Below the pieces are notes generated by a model. That model did no database searches, was not told where the DNA came from, and saw only the letters and a list, made by a program, of their open reading frames with translations. Below are positions 1-14,945 of a stretch of 64,000 bases of DNA, piece after piece; positions within the stretch are counted from its first letter, which is position 1, and each line of letters begins with the position of its first letter. The stretch is from Scatophagus argus. Its lineage: Eukaryota > Chordata > Actinopteri > Scatophagidae. Where the stretch lies: NCBI RefSeq assembly GCF_020382885.2, contig NC_058499.1:7797872-7861871 (forward strand). The letters run 5' to 3'. Position numbers and translations under genes: made by a program.

Positions 1-974
1 AATCCGCAAATGTTTGCATGTCCACAAGTGTGAGGTTGTGTGTATGTTTGGCATACAAGTACTGAAACATGCATCCCCTGTGCATTTGTGTGTGTGTGCG
101 CGCGCGTCTATAGGTGTGTACTGTAAGTTCTCAAATAAGGGAGAACAGGACAGAAAACAGGGAGGGGCAACAAATTAGCTGTATAATGGTTTCATGATGT
201 AAATTCCACATAATATACTTTTTAATATACTAGTGTACTTCCTAAAAAGTCATCTTATTATTCCTTTAAGCTTCTGTCAAGGAAACTTAATATTTCCTTT
301 GGCTGTGCAATATTAAATGCAAGTGAAGGCACAGGGTTACGCCGTTGGAGACGCTAAAAGGCTTTTAATGTACACGATCCTAAAATTGCAATTACATGAT
401 GTGCGCAGAAAGGAAAAACAACATATGCAAATTAAGTGGGGGAAATAAAATCTGTCTCTAATATAAGCCTGGTTCATAAAAAGGGGGGGGACAAAGGTCC
501 TGATCACTCTGAGAATTTACACAAACGTCTTTGCTGTTGTTTGCCCCAACCAGATGAGCCGAGGTTACTGTTTCTGACTGACCCAGTGGAGGAAGACCAC
601 ACAGTCCTTCATCCCTCACAAGACTCCTCTCCCTCGTTCACCCTCTGCCTCTTTTCTTCTCCTCCCTTCTCCCTCCACCTCTCTTCCCAGACTCCATGCT
701 CCATGGTGCAGGTGACAGCACAGGGACAATGGGATGATATCACTGGTCGGCTGCAAGCAGCTTGTCTGCATGCTGCACAATAACAGAGTGCTGCAGCTCG
801 AGTTTGGCACATTGTGAAGTTTGCGTGAGGGAGAGAGAAACGAGTACAAAGAGCAAGAGAGAGACAGAGGGTGAGGGAAGGAGGGAGGCAAAAGAACTGA
901 GACAGAAGGGAAGGAGAAGGGAGGGAAGAGTGAGGAGGAGAGATACTCAGTTTTCCCCACAGCGTCGGTGGACA

Positions 975-999
975 TGTGTGTGTGTGTGTGTGTGTGTGT
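975..999. repeat. (TG)n microsatellite
   Basis: About 12 uninterrupted TG units lie just after a purine-rich GA/GGA tract (about 830-950). Open frames across this stretch are products of the low-complexity sequence. Confidence 0.9.
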
Positions 1000-3884
1000 T
1001 TGAACTCTGATGGTCATGTGTGTATGCAAATTACCCTGAGCCTTTTGCCTGTGTGCCTATAGCTGAATCTGTGTGGGAAGGACTGCAGACCGTGCTGCCT
1101 TTTAATTATAGCACGGCTTCTTCCTCCTCTCCAACAACGTGCAAAAACACACACACGCGTACAGCAAACAGCACACGTCACACCTGCCATGAGGCAGATT
1201 GGATTTACACTGCATCAATAATTCAGTCATACATGTATCCCCAAACACACATCAATAGATGCAAAAACACACACGCATACACACACTCAACACGAGTTGT
1301 CTTTGAGCAACCGCTTTTGAAGGAGACAGTGGTCACAAACACAGAGAAAAACAGGAAATAAGTGTGGTTAGAGGCTAACACGAGTGCCATTGATGGATCC
1401 TGCAGTATTACACCACAAATTACCTCGGTTATTAAACCAATTATGAGCTGTGTAAACAGGGACAGCGAGGAGAGTTTTGTTTTTGTTTTTTGGAATTAAG
1501 CTGTCCTATTCTTAGAAACGCTGGAATGAAAACAACATCTCTGGGCTTCCTGTTCTCGAGCTCCATCATCACACTTCATCTGAGACAGGTTGAGTACCGG
1601 GCACGCTGCTGGAGAGAGGCTTTCATGTGCTCCGCTGAGCTGTACATCGGGCACAATTACAGCAGCAGTTGTTTTAGCTGCAGAGTTTCAGGATGCAAAT
1701 GGGCTTCTGTTATTGTTGGTTTAGTCTGTTGTTTTTCCGCAGCCATCCAATACCTCATTATATCTCAGCTGTGTGATTAGATGCGGCCAGGTGTTGTTAT
1801 TGAAGCATCTGTTCAGTTTTTGGTTTTGATTTGTTCTCTTTGAGTATTACTAATACTAACATTTATTGTAATTAGCAGTTAGTGAAAAATGCAAATCAAA
1901 ATTTGTCAAAAGCTTGTGTTTTCAAAGTGCCCGTTCAACACCTAATATATTTAATTTATGTTAGTACAAAGCCAAGAATAGGTGAAAGTATAAAGCAGGG
2001 TATACGAGATGAGAACCCTGTGAGGTTCAACAGAAGAATATGTAGCTCAGTTACTGATTACCTGATATGAAAGGATGTAGGCTGACTAAAAAGACATTTA
2101 TTCAGCTGGTGATGGTCAAAAGAAGAACTTTGTTCAACCTCCATGGGCTTGGTATTTTTAATAATGAAAAGGTCAACATTTGAGAGTGGAGAGAAAATGT
2201 GTTTGCTGAGAGTAAATAAGACTGAGACAAATGACAAACGAAGCGAACCAAAACTGAATACGTGTATCGTGTTAAAAGCTGTACAACATGTCACGCTGTT
2301 AGACGTTTGGGATAAAAATGTTAAATTGTGCCATTTCTTTTTACTGTCTTTTGTATAATTTATTTCACATTTTATATGATACCTGAAATTAAACAGATGC
2401 ATTGAATGTGCCATAGTTGCGGTTTTTCTTTTGATTCTGAATAAACGTTGCTGTTAAATATATTCTCAACAATGTCTTGTAATCCCAAGCAGGACGGGCC
2501 ACAATGTTTGCAATGATACAGAAATAAACTAAATGATCATTTACGGTGAGAATACAGAGTCAAATACAACAAAAACTCAAAACACAACATGCAACATCCA
2601 TGCATTACAACTCAAACGGCCCTCGAATTCAGATAAACACTTAATGGATTCTAATCTCTCCTTTTAAAAGTGTTCGACAAACTTTGCTATTTACAGTGGA
2701 AAAGCTCACGTATTGATCAAACGCGCCATTAGCACTTTGAGCAAGGTCTTTATTGGAAACGCTTAAAGAGGATTCCTTTAAAATGTTTTGAGAAAATGGA
2801 TCCCCTGCACTGCTGCCGTGGCACAGCGCACTTACACTGGCTGCCATTAGGCTGAGGACCACGTGAAAATGATCAGTAATGCAAATGTAAACAGGACTAG
2901 TTGACCTTGGAGGCTGCAATCTGCAAGTATTATTACACAAACAGTGCAGTGTTCAGTTACTCCAAGTGGATCCTGAGGAGGGAAGTTTAAACATTTTCTG
3001 ATAATTTATTCACTTGGATGTCAAGCACAGGAGGGGGCAGGAATTTTGAAGAGTGTGTAACAATTGGTCTTTTCTTTCCCCAAATCTGCATAATTATTGA
3101 GGTTAATTCAACTCAGAGCTGGTGTGCCATTGTCTTTGAATGTGGCTGCCACTGCTTAAATGAATAAATTAGTGACAAAACGACGCAGACAGACAAGCTC
3201 TCCCTGAATGCACAGCGTCAGAGAAACTGGCTGTGACGATAAGGAGAAAAAGAAGCTGCAAGAAAAAGCCTTTACATGATTTGCTGGAGACAACAGCCTT
3301 GTCACTTATTGGCACTGGGTCCTGGGTTTTCTCAGTCGTATGATTTCTGTAGTATCTGCGCTACAAGCTCAGTTGTTCAAAACCTAGCAGGATTTCACAC
3401 AACTATCACTGAATGTATGGTAGTCCCCGTGGTCTGTGTTCCCTCAGCTTCATTTTTGATAAGCAAAACTAATGCTGTTGCAGTTGTGACAAGAAACCTT
3501 GTACTCTTCGGGGAAAAGATGTAACAAAATGGGACAGATGCACACAGCTGAAATAACTTGATGACAGCGTGGACAGGGGAATAAAATGAACAGTGATGGA
3601 ATTCTTTTGAGTGAATACATCACAATTTTCTAATTTTCTGACTGGAGTGGCTGCAGGGGCTTTGTTATGAGCTGAATGTATCGAAAGGACGCTTAAAAGC
3701 ATTGTCCATCTTAATTATCCACACCAGATGTCTTTTATAGACAGACTGGACAGAAAAATAACAAATTGGTTTGCAAGAAAAGTCTTCTCAAAGATGCTGT
3801 GTGGCATACAGAGTGGAACTGGATTTTTCTTCATGTCAGAAAGTGTGATGGAAATGTACTGTAAAAATTCAGGTAGAAACTAGA

Positions 3885-4015
3885 TGACGTGTCAGAGCAT
3901 CATCAGAGTCAGAATCCTTCATCCTCTGGGGACCATGAATATCTGCACAAACCTTTACTGCAATCCACTCATTTGCTGTTGAGATATTTCAGTCTGGATC
4001 AAAGTGGTGGACTGC
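3885..4015 (+). repeat. Fragment of dispersed fish repeat (family A, distal part)
   Basis: The stretch contains CATCCTCTGGGGACCATGAA, GAGATATTTCAGTCTGGA and AAAGTGGTGGACTG. I recognise these as the downstream part of a very common teleost interspersed repeat whose upstream part is GCTAATGTCAGCATGCTAAC. Other parts of the same family occur at about 27.96 and 63.4 kb. The identification is from memory of the family consensus. Confidence 0.65.
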
Positions 4016-4595
4016 AGACTTTGGTGTCCGGTCACTATTTTGACTTAAAAAAAGAAAAAGAAAAAAGATCTGCTCAAACATTTTTAAGTACAGCCAACAG
4101 CACTGTTTTCTCAGTGAATTCAGCTACACATTTGCCCAGCTGCAGGGCTATCAATCCGCTACACAGGCAGAAATCAAACTATACAATTGGTTTATACACT
4201 CACAGTTACTTCCTTATTTCCCATAGTGACATCCTTCGCCTGAAGCAGGAGTAGAGTTGCTCTAATGTACTTAAACGTGTTCCTTTCTGGGCTTTTATGT
4301 GTGTGGTGCTGCTCTTATTCCTCCAGGCTCTTAACATGATAGAGATGTGTCCTTGACATGATTGATGACCAGTTGAGGTCTAGAGACCTCGGAGAGCTCT
4401 TGTCAGGGAGGATAAGCTCTCCGAGTGGTGCTGGGGGGGCCAAGAAGAGCTTAGCTTCAGGAGGATGTCTGAGTGGTGTCTGCCTCCAGTGAGTCCTTGT
4501 AAGGCCTGAACTCAAGTCTGGGGTGGGGAAGAGTCTGACTCTGAAGAGTGACTGACCAACCAGCCAGTCTGGTCGGGTACCTCTGGCCTTTCAAG

Positions 4596-4613
4596 GTCTC
4601 TCTCTCTCTCTCT
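4596..4613. repeat. (CT)n microsatellite
   Basis: About 9 CT units. Nothing else recognisable lies around it. Confidence 0.85.
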
Positions 4614-7600
4614 GCTTGAGTGCTCAATTAGTGACTAAGAGCCCTGCTGACGGACTACCAGTAAATCCAAACAGCAGTGCTGGTTCAACATTGTTTTAGT
4701 TGTTTTTTAAAAGGGTAAAGGTTGGCTTACATCACGCAACAAGCCCTGAGAGCAGAAAACACAGAACAAGGGGAACCTCTTAAACTCACCGAAAACAAAC
4801 AGCAAGACAAGAGAAGACAGGTTCTAGTCACACAAAGGAAGCTAAACATTTCACTGCAGGGCTTTTTTAAGCCTCTGTAGTCAAGCTGTTTTCACTTCAC
4901 CTCTCAGTTCTTGATTTGTTGACTTTCCGAGCAAGAGGTCTCAAAAGATCAGGGTCCTCATCCAGAGGACACCTGCCATGGCTGCAACAAGCTGCAGCAG
5001 ACCTCAAGTCAGGGGGACTGTTGGCACGGATAGTCCACTAAAAATTATATTTTTACAGCTTTAAATAATTTGGGGTTGGGAAGTGGGAACACTCAAACTG
5101 CAAGTTTCCTGCCTGTTTATCTGTTGTGGGTGGAAGTGCTGACAAGCTCATTTGATGTCACAGTAATCTCTGTATTCTGTTAAGTATAAAAAGTCCCAGC
5201 CTTGAAAGAATAGTCCGTGTCAGCACTTTATACCACATTTCCGCTCTCTATGCAGTGATCACAATGCCATTTAAAGCTGCCTGCTCCTTTTCCTTCCAGT
5301 GTGTACTCATTATGGAGTGGCAAGTCAAAAAGCCCCACACAGTGGTAGGCATCCTGATCCCGGTGTGCCTTTCACATGGTAAACAGTTTCAGATGGGACC
5401 AGTATTGTGCTGCTATAATACAGCATCTGCTTTATGGCATGGAAAAAATGCATTGTCACCAAGCAGCAGTGAAAGAGCCATTGAAGGACAGCCAGGGCTT
5501 CTCTCCGGTGCTGAGCCTTTGACCGTGACATAGACCGTTGGGTGGTGGCCAAACAACCTGCATACTTCTCTGACACTGAGCTTGTGGACCGTCAGGCCAG
5601 AAAATGAAACATAGGTGCACAAGAGTCAAGTGACAGTGGAACTCGATAGTCTGGCCAAGTTCGAAAACAGAGGCCTGTGTGGCACAAACTCGTCAATATA
5701 CTGCATAACTTCAGTGGGGCTAAAAAGTCTCCAATGAGGCTTTGTATCCGGTCTCAATGCAGCAGCGTAGTGGGTCAGAATGCTGCAGTGAGCACTGGAG
5801 CTTGGCCAGGTGGGGATGAGACACTGTGCAGATGGAGACAGAAGATGCCCCTTATTCCTTGACTCTCCATTAAACATTTAAAGCTGCAGCCTGCACAGCT
5901 GAGAGCTGCTATGTGAGAAAACATGCTGGTGTCACAAAAGTGTTCCTTTATGCCCCATCTACCAGCACTATCATAAATCACCCATCCCAATGCACTATTC
6001 TATGGGAAGGTTTGCTGAATTAAAAAAAGTGACCCATTTTTCCAAGAAAGCTTAGTTCTGAGTAAAAGACGAGGTGAAGGAAGCAGAGGAGAACCTGCAT
6101 GGCACAAAACCAGCCCGTGGGGATTAATAAGATGTTATCATGTGTTATATTTAATCTTCACAATTCCATATCTATGGACAGACTCGTCATAGTGATCCTT
6201 GTTTAAGGCTGAACAAATGCCTACCCAAGTCGACCTGATTTATAATAATCTCTGTTCAGTGATGCCAAGACAAAGGTAGAATAAAGTCTTAGGCACATAA
6301 AACTGACTTTCTAATAGGGGCTGGAAAACATGACAATATATACACCATAGTACAATATAAAATTGTATATGCTATTCTGTCTCTAGCATGATGGTTACCA
6401 TCTTGAGAATATCTCGGGGTGGATAAGACCATTGTTGGCAATGTTACAAATTAGTAAGTCTAATTTAAGTAGCCAATTTTGGCAAACATCCATACTAAAA
6501 TGTAAAACTAACACTCAGAACACAATTTTGCTGCCCAATTACCATATCAAGCGCATGCCTCAGATTCTGCTAATTTTAGCATTACAAAACACAAATATGT
6601 TGAGGTCTGAATTCACAGAGGCCCAGCGGTGAATGAAAGATCTTAGGCATGCAGTTGTCCAGTGTTATGTAAAAGAGCCACTTTTTATACCGTTTTACCA
6701 CGTCTGATGTGAAAGAAGGAGTGCTATGTCAATCAAACTGAAGGGCTATGACGAGCTGTCCCAACTCCATTACGCTTCAATTCCACACAATAAGAGTCAC
6801 GGGGGTAAAGAGAAAAAAGGATGGTTTCACAAGATATCATGGGTAAATATGGACCTCCGTCAGAGCGGTGCATTAGATCAGTGGTAGCTTTTATTCAAAA
6901 CTGCTCTTTTCACTCTTTAAACCAGACATTTGGAGGGAATTAATTCAACAGGACTGTCAAGGACGTGGCCCTGTCACTGCTGCCAACGCTCTGCTTCCAC
7001 TCGAAATTCATATCCAAAGTCCCATTTCGGCTGAATCACAGCTCAGATAAACAGAGCAAGTGGAACAAATTCTGCAGCTTTTTGTTTTGAGGCCAGAGGA
7101 GTATATTCAGCTTTCACTCTGAGTGCGTTTTGATGCTAGACTGGTAAAAACAATTCACAAAACAATTGAATCCTGTGAGAAGGCAGGAGGAGATGACAAG
7201 CAACTTTTTAACTTTTATGGTGTTGCAAAAAAAAAGAAGCTTTTGTCCAACTAAAGTCACTCATATAATGTCAATGCTGGAGCCCTTATTCACATGAGTA
7301 CAGGTCAGTGATACCTTGGAGACAAGAGAAAGGACACATGGGGAGAGGACATATCCTCAGGCCTCCAGCAGGTGCATTGTCTCCAGGATCAAAAGAAAAG
7401 AGCCATATTTCAGACTGGGCTGCATCCTGGTGAGGGTGAGAGTATGTCCTGGTTGCTGGCTCTTCCCTGTCTCTCACCCCATCCTGACCCCTCACCCTCC
7501 TCACCTCTTCCGCCTCTCAATCCTGCTTCCTTTAGGCAAACACCTGATCAATTGCGGTCCCCCGTTGTGAGTTATTCTGCTTACAAACGGACTCTTTCCA

Positions 7601-10057
7601 GAGCTGTTAAAAGCAATGACCACAGTAAATGTGTACTTTGACTCAAAGGACTCTAAAACAAAGGAGCAAGTGAAAAGTAAACGCTATATTCAGAGTGTAT
7701 ATCCAACCCACATCCTAAAGTTGGGACAAAGGGGAAAATACATTGCACGGCTTTATTTTGTCTCAAAAGGCAGATTTAAGAAGGAGGAGGAGGAGTGGGG
7801 AGTTAAATGCTCTCTCAAACCATGTTTTCTGTTCTCTAATCTGTCTGTCACTTCCACCCATACAGACACACTTCTAATTTGACTTCAAAGCATGGGGGAT
7901 TGTGAGCACTACGGATGAAACTCTGCATGAAATCAGTTTTTCTATCACTATCTCCCCAAAACACACTTACATTACAGTAGCTGGGTGCACTGTTTTACAT
8001 TAACACAGCCAGCACTTTGGTAAAACTAAAACTGTGGAGTTTTTTTTGATTTGAACTTAATTTACTTAACTTAATTTATGTTTTACCCCTTCCAGGGTGG
8101 AGTGACTGATATACTAGTGAACCTGTGGTGACGTCAGTCCTCCCAGCAGTTGAGCTGGTAGATTCAGTTTGCAACGGTTTCATCATCAACCCCCACTCCT
8201 CTAGTCAGCCTTAGATTCAGATTATGGGAGTCTAGTTATCAGTCTCTCCCAGGGTTGGGTTTTGGGTACAGGGCCAGGGTAATCCTGGGGAGTCTGACTT
8301 GGGATGCCTAAAGCTTAATTAGATTTTTTTCACTGTCGATGACCGTGGAGAATCCAATTGGTCCGACCTCCGTGTAGTTCCCCAATTCTGGTCTGATTAG
8401 GCTCTACATCAGTGAACAACGCCTACGTTTAAAGGCAACGATGGATACGATGAAACCTATAAATTCATAAAATATGCATGGAAATAATGAATACTCCTAG
8501 TTAGCCTCAGGCTTTACTCCTAAATAAGACAGTATCAACATGTACAGGCAGCATTATAATAACCCAACGTAGGCTAAAATGATTGCATGCAATAAAGATG
8601 TTTTTGAGGGCACCACATGGTAAGTTAAAGTTAAAACTTAGCATAGTAAGACTGTGTTTATTTAGTTAAGATTTATGCATTACTGAATACAAATGGCAGC
8701 ACAAAACTGGCTCTTAAGTAGCAATTAGAGGTGTTGCAATATACTGGTATATATGTGTCTGTGCAGCTGTTGTAAAAGTTTTTCTTTCCCCACCTACAAC
8801 TGTATTTTGGGCTTAATCCATTCGCCATAAAATAGTAAATAATAATTTGGATGATTTTTTAATTTAATTTTGCATCTATCGCAATGAGATCATTGTTACA
8901 GTGAATATCGTGAACAGGATCCTGCATAATGTAAACAAGAAGTCAGCGTAATGAATGCAGTTTCCTACTTATTTTGGTTGTGCTACATGTAATATGCAGC
9001 CAATTTTTACTCATTACCAAAGTGAAGACATTACTTAGATTAGGCCCATGTTGTTCAATCACCAGTTTGAAACAAGCCAGTACAGAAGTTACCACTTAGT
9101 CATGCATCAAATAGCTTGTGCCAGGTTAGCAAATGCAGATATGAAAAATAAAGGGCTAAAAAAGAAAAGGAAATAATCAGAGGAACAGAGAGAGACAGAG
9201 AAAGATAGTGGTGGAGACCATAAGCTGATCTCAAGGCAATGATTTCTCTTTTATTTAAATTACATGGCCATAAACTGAGATTATAAAACAGGTTTTAATA
9301 ATTCCATAAGCTCTATGCATGTCATGATCTCAAAGGTTGGCTTTGGAAGTACAACTACAGTTTTAATTATTTTCATCCAGTCGAGGGGAACTGAGATCTT
9401 TACATTTTAACAATCATGTAAAAGCCTCAGATGCGCATTTACCGGTAAGTTTAGCTCTGATGGTTGACAAAAGGCATATAACCTAAGAGTACATCGGCAC
9501 ACTGCAGCCTCTCAGCACATTAACAGTTTCATCTTTTATTCCACACCAATCACATTTCATGAAAGCAATGGAGAACATCTAAAGAGTGCCCCTTGACTGT
9601 GAGCCGAGCCTTCTGCATACCACCAAATGTCAGCTACAATCAAGATACTGACTTCAAAACCAGGATCTCTATGAATTCCACCTCAGTGACACGTTACAAA
9701 TGACCAATGAGAGAAAGTGTCCTATTTTTCTCTCATAGGATCTGTGGAGGCGTGCTCTCTGTCACGCAGTAACCCCTTTGAGTAACTTGTCCACCATGGC
9801 TCCACTCATAGAGATGTGGTCATTGTGCCTTGAACCCTGAGAGGCCCAGAACCAGCCAACCTTGAAGAACCGAGCATTAGGTCGGCTTCAGACCAGTCTT
9901 TTCAACTTGGGCCAGAAGAATACCCACTAAAACCAATATAAGGAATGCCATTCATTGCCAAGATCCAAATATATAACGGTGTAATTGTGTGATAAAACAT
10001 GGAAAAAAACATCTCCGTTGCTGAAAATGTCTACAAACTTGAGATTATCAGTGTCGT

Positions 10058-10076
10058 TTTTTTTTTTTTTTTTTTT
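10058..10076. repeat. Poly(T) tract
   Basis: A run of about 18 T. It could be the poly(A) tail of a minus-strand retroposed fragment, but no recognisable element body adjoins it. Confidence 0.7.
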
Positions 10077-12944
10077 CTGTGAGAGACTCCTCACACCACT
10101 GGGCTTTGGCTTTAAACCATGGCACACTGACAAAGACTCATTGATATTTCCACATAGGCAGAGAGGCAGACACAGAACTGAAAAAGCCCAGTGTTGGCCC
10201 AGACAGCTCTCAGCCACACTAGACATTTGATTGGGTTATCAGGTGAGCCATCCTCAGAGGAGATCCTGATAAATGAAGTTGCCATTTGTCCATCCTCACA
10301 GCCAGACCCGGCTTGCCCACAGCAAGAAATTATCTTAGCGACAATTACACTCTTCCAACTCCTAGAGACGCTCAGCGCCGAGAAGCCAGCAAAGGACTGA
10401 CCACAAGGAGATTGTACCGACTGCTACTCCATTGCCTGCATTTGATCCTAAATTGCTCTGGCACAGGACCTGAGCACAGTCCACTCTGTGCTGGATGTCC
10501 TTGGATTTTTCTTAATAAATCAAATTTACAGGCAATTTTCTTGTCGCGGTGGTTGAAAAATTAGATACTTGATATAAAAGGAATCCTGAAAAATGCTCAA
10601 GTATGTGCGGTGATCTGTGTTGTGTAATAACAAGGAAAGGAGGGCAAATACAATTCATTCATAGAGTATAAATACATATCAGTCAGGACTATTTTTACTG
10701 TAGGTCTGTTTGGTTAACTTGCTTTTGTTGCACTAATTTAGACTGGAAATATAGTATATATTATTGTCATTTCACCGGTAACCATTGGACATGTGATCTC
10801 TGGATGGCTCAGCTGATTGGCGTAAAGGAAGGAAAGGGATTTGGTTTGACAGTGGCACCATATTTTATGATTCTAATGGTTTTCTGACCTCAATCTTTCC
10901 TAATCATTCATCAAAGCATGGACAAAGATTATCTGGTATAGATTATGTTTTTACCACAACACGTGGCACCAGGACAATAAAAAAAATAGACAAGGCAGCC
11001 AAAGTTGCATTGTTATTTTGTGCTTTTGATACCTCAAAGGACATGCATATTTATCTTCTGATGAATGGAGGCATCTCTGATCTACACTTGGATTTGTTTA
11101 CCATCCCATTCCTTTGTCTGCCCCAAGAGATTTTTTTTTCCCAGGATTCCTGTGACTGCATTTGGGGGGTTTAAGGGATGAAAAAGAGGGAAAGAAAAGC
11201 CCATTGGTCTCAGCGCCACAGAAACCCCATCCAGAGCCAAGCTGTCATCCCACTTGGATTAAGGGCCCTTCAGTAGTGGCTGCTGAGCTACTAACATGGT
11301 GTCTTACCCTCGGCCAGGGTATGGGAGGGGTTAGAGGGTGGAGCAGAGGGTAAGGGCATTAGGAGGCCTGGTCTAAATAAGACCTTGAGGTCAGCGAGCC
11401 CCCTGAACCATGGCAAAGCCACTTTGTGTTTCCATGTCAACTTTATTCATGAGCTGACAGCTAAGTGTCCACTTCTTTCCTGTTGATTCAATCACTGTTG
11501 CATCATGTGCTGAGGCGACAACGATAATCTACCACTTATCCCTGCAGACCCCCAATTCTACAAGTTTACTGGATGTAATGTTCAACAGCAGGCTGGTAAG
11601 AGTATGAAGGCTTGCGGTGGGTTTCTTGGCAGGGCCTACTCTTCAAATCTCTAATGTTATAAGCAAAATAAGAGCTGTGACGATGTATTTGCTGAGCTAT
11701 TAGGCAACACAAGTGGGCTGCATTGCTGTGCCAACAGAGAGTGGGATGTGCGGCCGAGTTTCTCTTAAGCTCTATGCAAATAGCAGGAAGACGGAGGCTT
11801 GAGAACAGACTAGAAAGCATTGAAGTGCACACTCTTCCTGAATTCCCTGTTATTTTGGCGAGCCTACACCCTGCTGGTGGAGCAATGCCCACCTCCTGTT
11901 GTTTTCAGGACAGGATAGGGAAGCAATGGTCCTTGTTATGTGCTGCCACTGGGCCACCAACTACCTCTCCAACATCTGCTCCCCATCCAAAGTTGGCCAG
12001 AGCGTCAACAGGCCCGAGGCTGTCGATAGCAAGGACTGCCTCTCTAGCCCTCTCCAGCAGGAACAACTGTGTGTTCAAACAGAGGCTCCAACACCAGAGT
12101 CCCTATTGTGGATCTCCTCAGGCATAACCCTACGTCACCCCCTACGCTGCAAGAAACAGCCGTCCTGCCAGTACAGACAGGGAAAACAGACCCCCTTTGT
12201 TCACCCTGCCCCTTCTCAGCGTCGACTGAGGTACATGATCCACCCCCTACACCCCACCCCTCACCCCCCTTCCCTACCCCCTGCAATTCTGGAAGCTTCA
12301 AAACACTCCCACTTGGCCTTTTCCCTCCCTCCACTTCTTCCAGTGGGTAGCAAGACAGCAGCATCATCTTATGAGAAGCCAGAAAATATCCTCTGAGCTC
12401 ACAGCTCAAGTCTCATCTTCATTCGTTCATATCAAACCCCTAAACTCAAGGTTGATTGGGAGCCTGATCAAATGGTACATGGAGCTAGTTAACCTGTCAG
12501 ACGCTCTGGTGGGGAGTACAGAGGGAACATAAAACCCACAACATTACGTTCCATTATCCCAACCTCCCACTTCAAAAGGGAGCTCCAATGCTGTCACTCC
12601 CTGGCAGTTGATTTAGACAGAAAAGAGCATCTCTAAATGCTTTGTTCTCACATAGGGGGGCAATAACCTGACATGGGCCATAACAGCGTTCCCTGGGCAA
12701 CCTCGAGTGATTGAGCTTGATGATTGCCATGGTGTAAAGCACTGGTGTAATGATTCACTCGCTGTGAATCATCTGGGGACATCCGCACTGACCGCTGCTC
12801 CATCCAAAATCTGTTCACACTACCTTCTGCCTAAAATGTACAATCTACAGTAACAATACATCACAGTAAACAAAAAAAGATGGTATCTCTCACTAAGAAA
12901 GCTTGAGATTAAATGTCCCCCAGAGCCAAAGCAGACATATTCAG

Positions 12945-13150
12945 GTTGCCTTTTGCAAAAGACCAAATATGTTACCATCATAGACTAGGCTAAAAAAAAC
13001 TAAATAATCACGTTTGAGAAGCCAGAACCAGCAAATTATTTACATTATTACACTTAAAAATATAACTCAAACAAATTGTTGAAGATTCATTTTTAGCCCC
13101 TTAGAGATTAATCAACAGCTTGTTTCAGCTATATAAGCTACTGAATAATC
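12945..13150. repeat. Degenerate dispersed repeat (family B)
   Basis: The stretch contains TTTGAGAAGCCAGAACCAGC followed by a degenerate GATTAATCAACAG end. These resemble the interior and end of a teleost repeat whose termini are rich in CGATTAATCG. A clearer copy lies at 14.63-14.95 kb. Confidence 0.5.
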
Positions 13151-13688
13151 ATAACATAAGGCTGCAACATAAATCATCCATATCATTTGTCTTTATTTTA
13201 TTTATTTATTTTTTTGGATAATGCCCATCAATAAAAATGCCACAATATAAAACAAGAAGAGAGAAGCTGGGAACTTTTCTGCTAGTTCTTGGCATCTTTT
13301 TCTTAACAAATCAGCCTCTGTTGGTTACTTTTAAACTGATCTATCCAGTAATCATTAACCAAGCATAAATCATTTATTGCAGGAGACAAAACAGCAAAGT
13401 AACTACATATCTTTGCATCTAATAACTCAGTCTGAGCTTAGCAGTGAGTAACACATAAATGATCTCATATCCATTTCTCTTTGTCATCTGTCACCATCCA
13501 CTCCTGATAATATAATACAGGTCTAGTATGTAAACATTAACAGTCGCAGCTGTGTGGAGAGGATTCGCAGGAACGTGTCAATCCCCATTAGAGCTGCTGC
13601 CTAACTGAGTGTGAAACTCTAATTGCACCCACCAGCTTGCAACCTCACAAGCCCCACTCACGTAGAGGGAGGGAGAAAGAGAAATGTC

Positions 13689-13709
13689 TGTGTGTGTGTG
13701 TGTGTGTGT
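13689..13709. repeat. (TG)n microsatellite
   Basis: About 10 TG units followed by an imperfect GCGTGCGTGTGTG stretch. Confidence 0.9.
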
Positions 13710-14624
13710 TCGCGTGCGTGTGTGATGAACATGTATGTGCTTCTTTGCATGTACTGATCTGCTCCTGCATACATTTGTCCAAATTACAACCAGGGTGAGT
13801 GTTCAGGCAGCCGTGAAGCATGGGGGGACCGCAGTCCCTCTGAGGTCCTCTAATGAGGCTCTCATCAGTCCCAAAACGAGATGAACATGCTTGTGACAAG
13901 GAGGTCCAGGGGATGTCAGTGTGCTGTGCTGCTGTGTGTGACTGGCCCGCTGGGAAGAAACACCCAGACCGCAGTGACGCTAATGGATAGGCACGGGTCT
14001 CCATCAGTCCCCAGAGATTTAGCTTCATCACAGCTGAGCGGCACAGCACTTCTTTTCACAGCACACGTGTCTCCAGAACACATTCAATCATTCAGTCAAT
14101 CAGCTTCAGTCACTATAATGGTGCGTTATTCAACTGTGTCATTCTCAATAAAAAAAAAAAGAAAAAGAAAGAAATGACGGCAGCGCTTTCTAAAAAGGAT
14201 AATTATGGTATACTTCAACTCGGGGCAAAGTTTTGGTCCTAATTGCTACCGGTAGTGATGCCACTGTACTCAGTGTTAATTGCTGAGTAACTCGAGTCAG
14301 ATAGCGGAAGAACACAAACAGTCAGATGATCATAGAGGGCTTTATACCAGCTGCTGGGTTAGTTGAGCTTATTTGGAGAAAAAATAAAGGCGAACAGTGA
14401 AATTAACCAAAACTGTCCAATGTAAACTTCCACTATAGTTCACAGAGCAACACCCAGTGTGTTGGTTCAGCTTTGACCTGCCTTTCTTCCTGTAGTTGCA
14501 CAGTAATACCATCACTTTGGATCCACTTTGACTTTTACTTCCAAATAAAGTGCTTTAGAAAATCTCACTAACCTGTTTTGTTTTGTGTTTGTTTTACACT
14601 TTTTTTTTTACAATCGATCTGACC

Positions 14625-14945
14625 AACTTGGAGCTGAAACTAATGATTATGTTTCCATTATCAGTCAGTCTGTCGACTATTTCAATTAACCCATTAATCG
14701 TTTTGCCCATGTTGGACGCCGGATGCCAGTTTCAATATCCCACAACTAAATGTGATGCATTCAAATTGTCTGATTTATTCAACCATCCGCCCAAAACATA
14801 AATATATTCACAGTACAATCATTTATGACAAAGCATCAAACCACCACATGTAAGAATCAGAGGACTGAGAGAAAATAACTTGACCAAAACGTTTATTTGA
14901 CTATCAAAACAGTTGAAATCAGCCTAATCGACTGATTAGCAAATC
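14625..14945 (+). repeat. Dispersed fish repeat with CGATTAATCG-type ends (family B)
   Basis: It begins near GAGCTGAAACTAATGATTAT and continues through CTGTCGACTATTTCAATTAA and CCATTAATCGTTTTG. It ends with AATCGACTGATTAGCAAATC. The two ends are related as inverted repeats, as in a non-autonomous DNA transposon. I recognise the layout from teleost genomes. The copy is diverged and codes for nothing. Confidence 0.6.

Noticed and set aside
616-1029. 137-aa minus-strand frame
   Set aside because: It runs through the (CA)n microsatellite and a purine/pyrimidine-rich tract; low-complexity product only.
11723-12396. Two overlapping plus-strand frames of 134 and 165 aa
   Set aside because: No domain or family resemblance, Pro/Ser-rich composition from a CCCCT-rich stretch, an equally long antisense frame, and no splice context.
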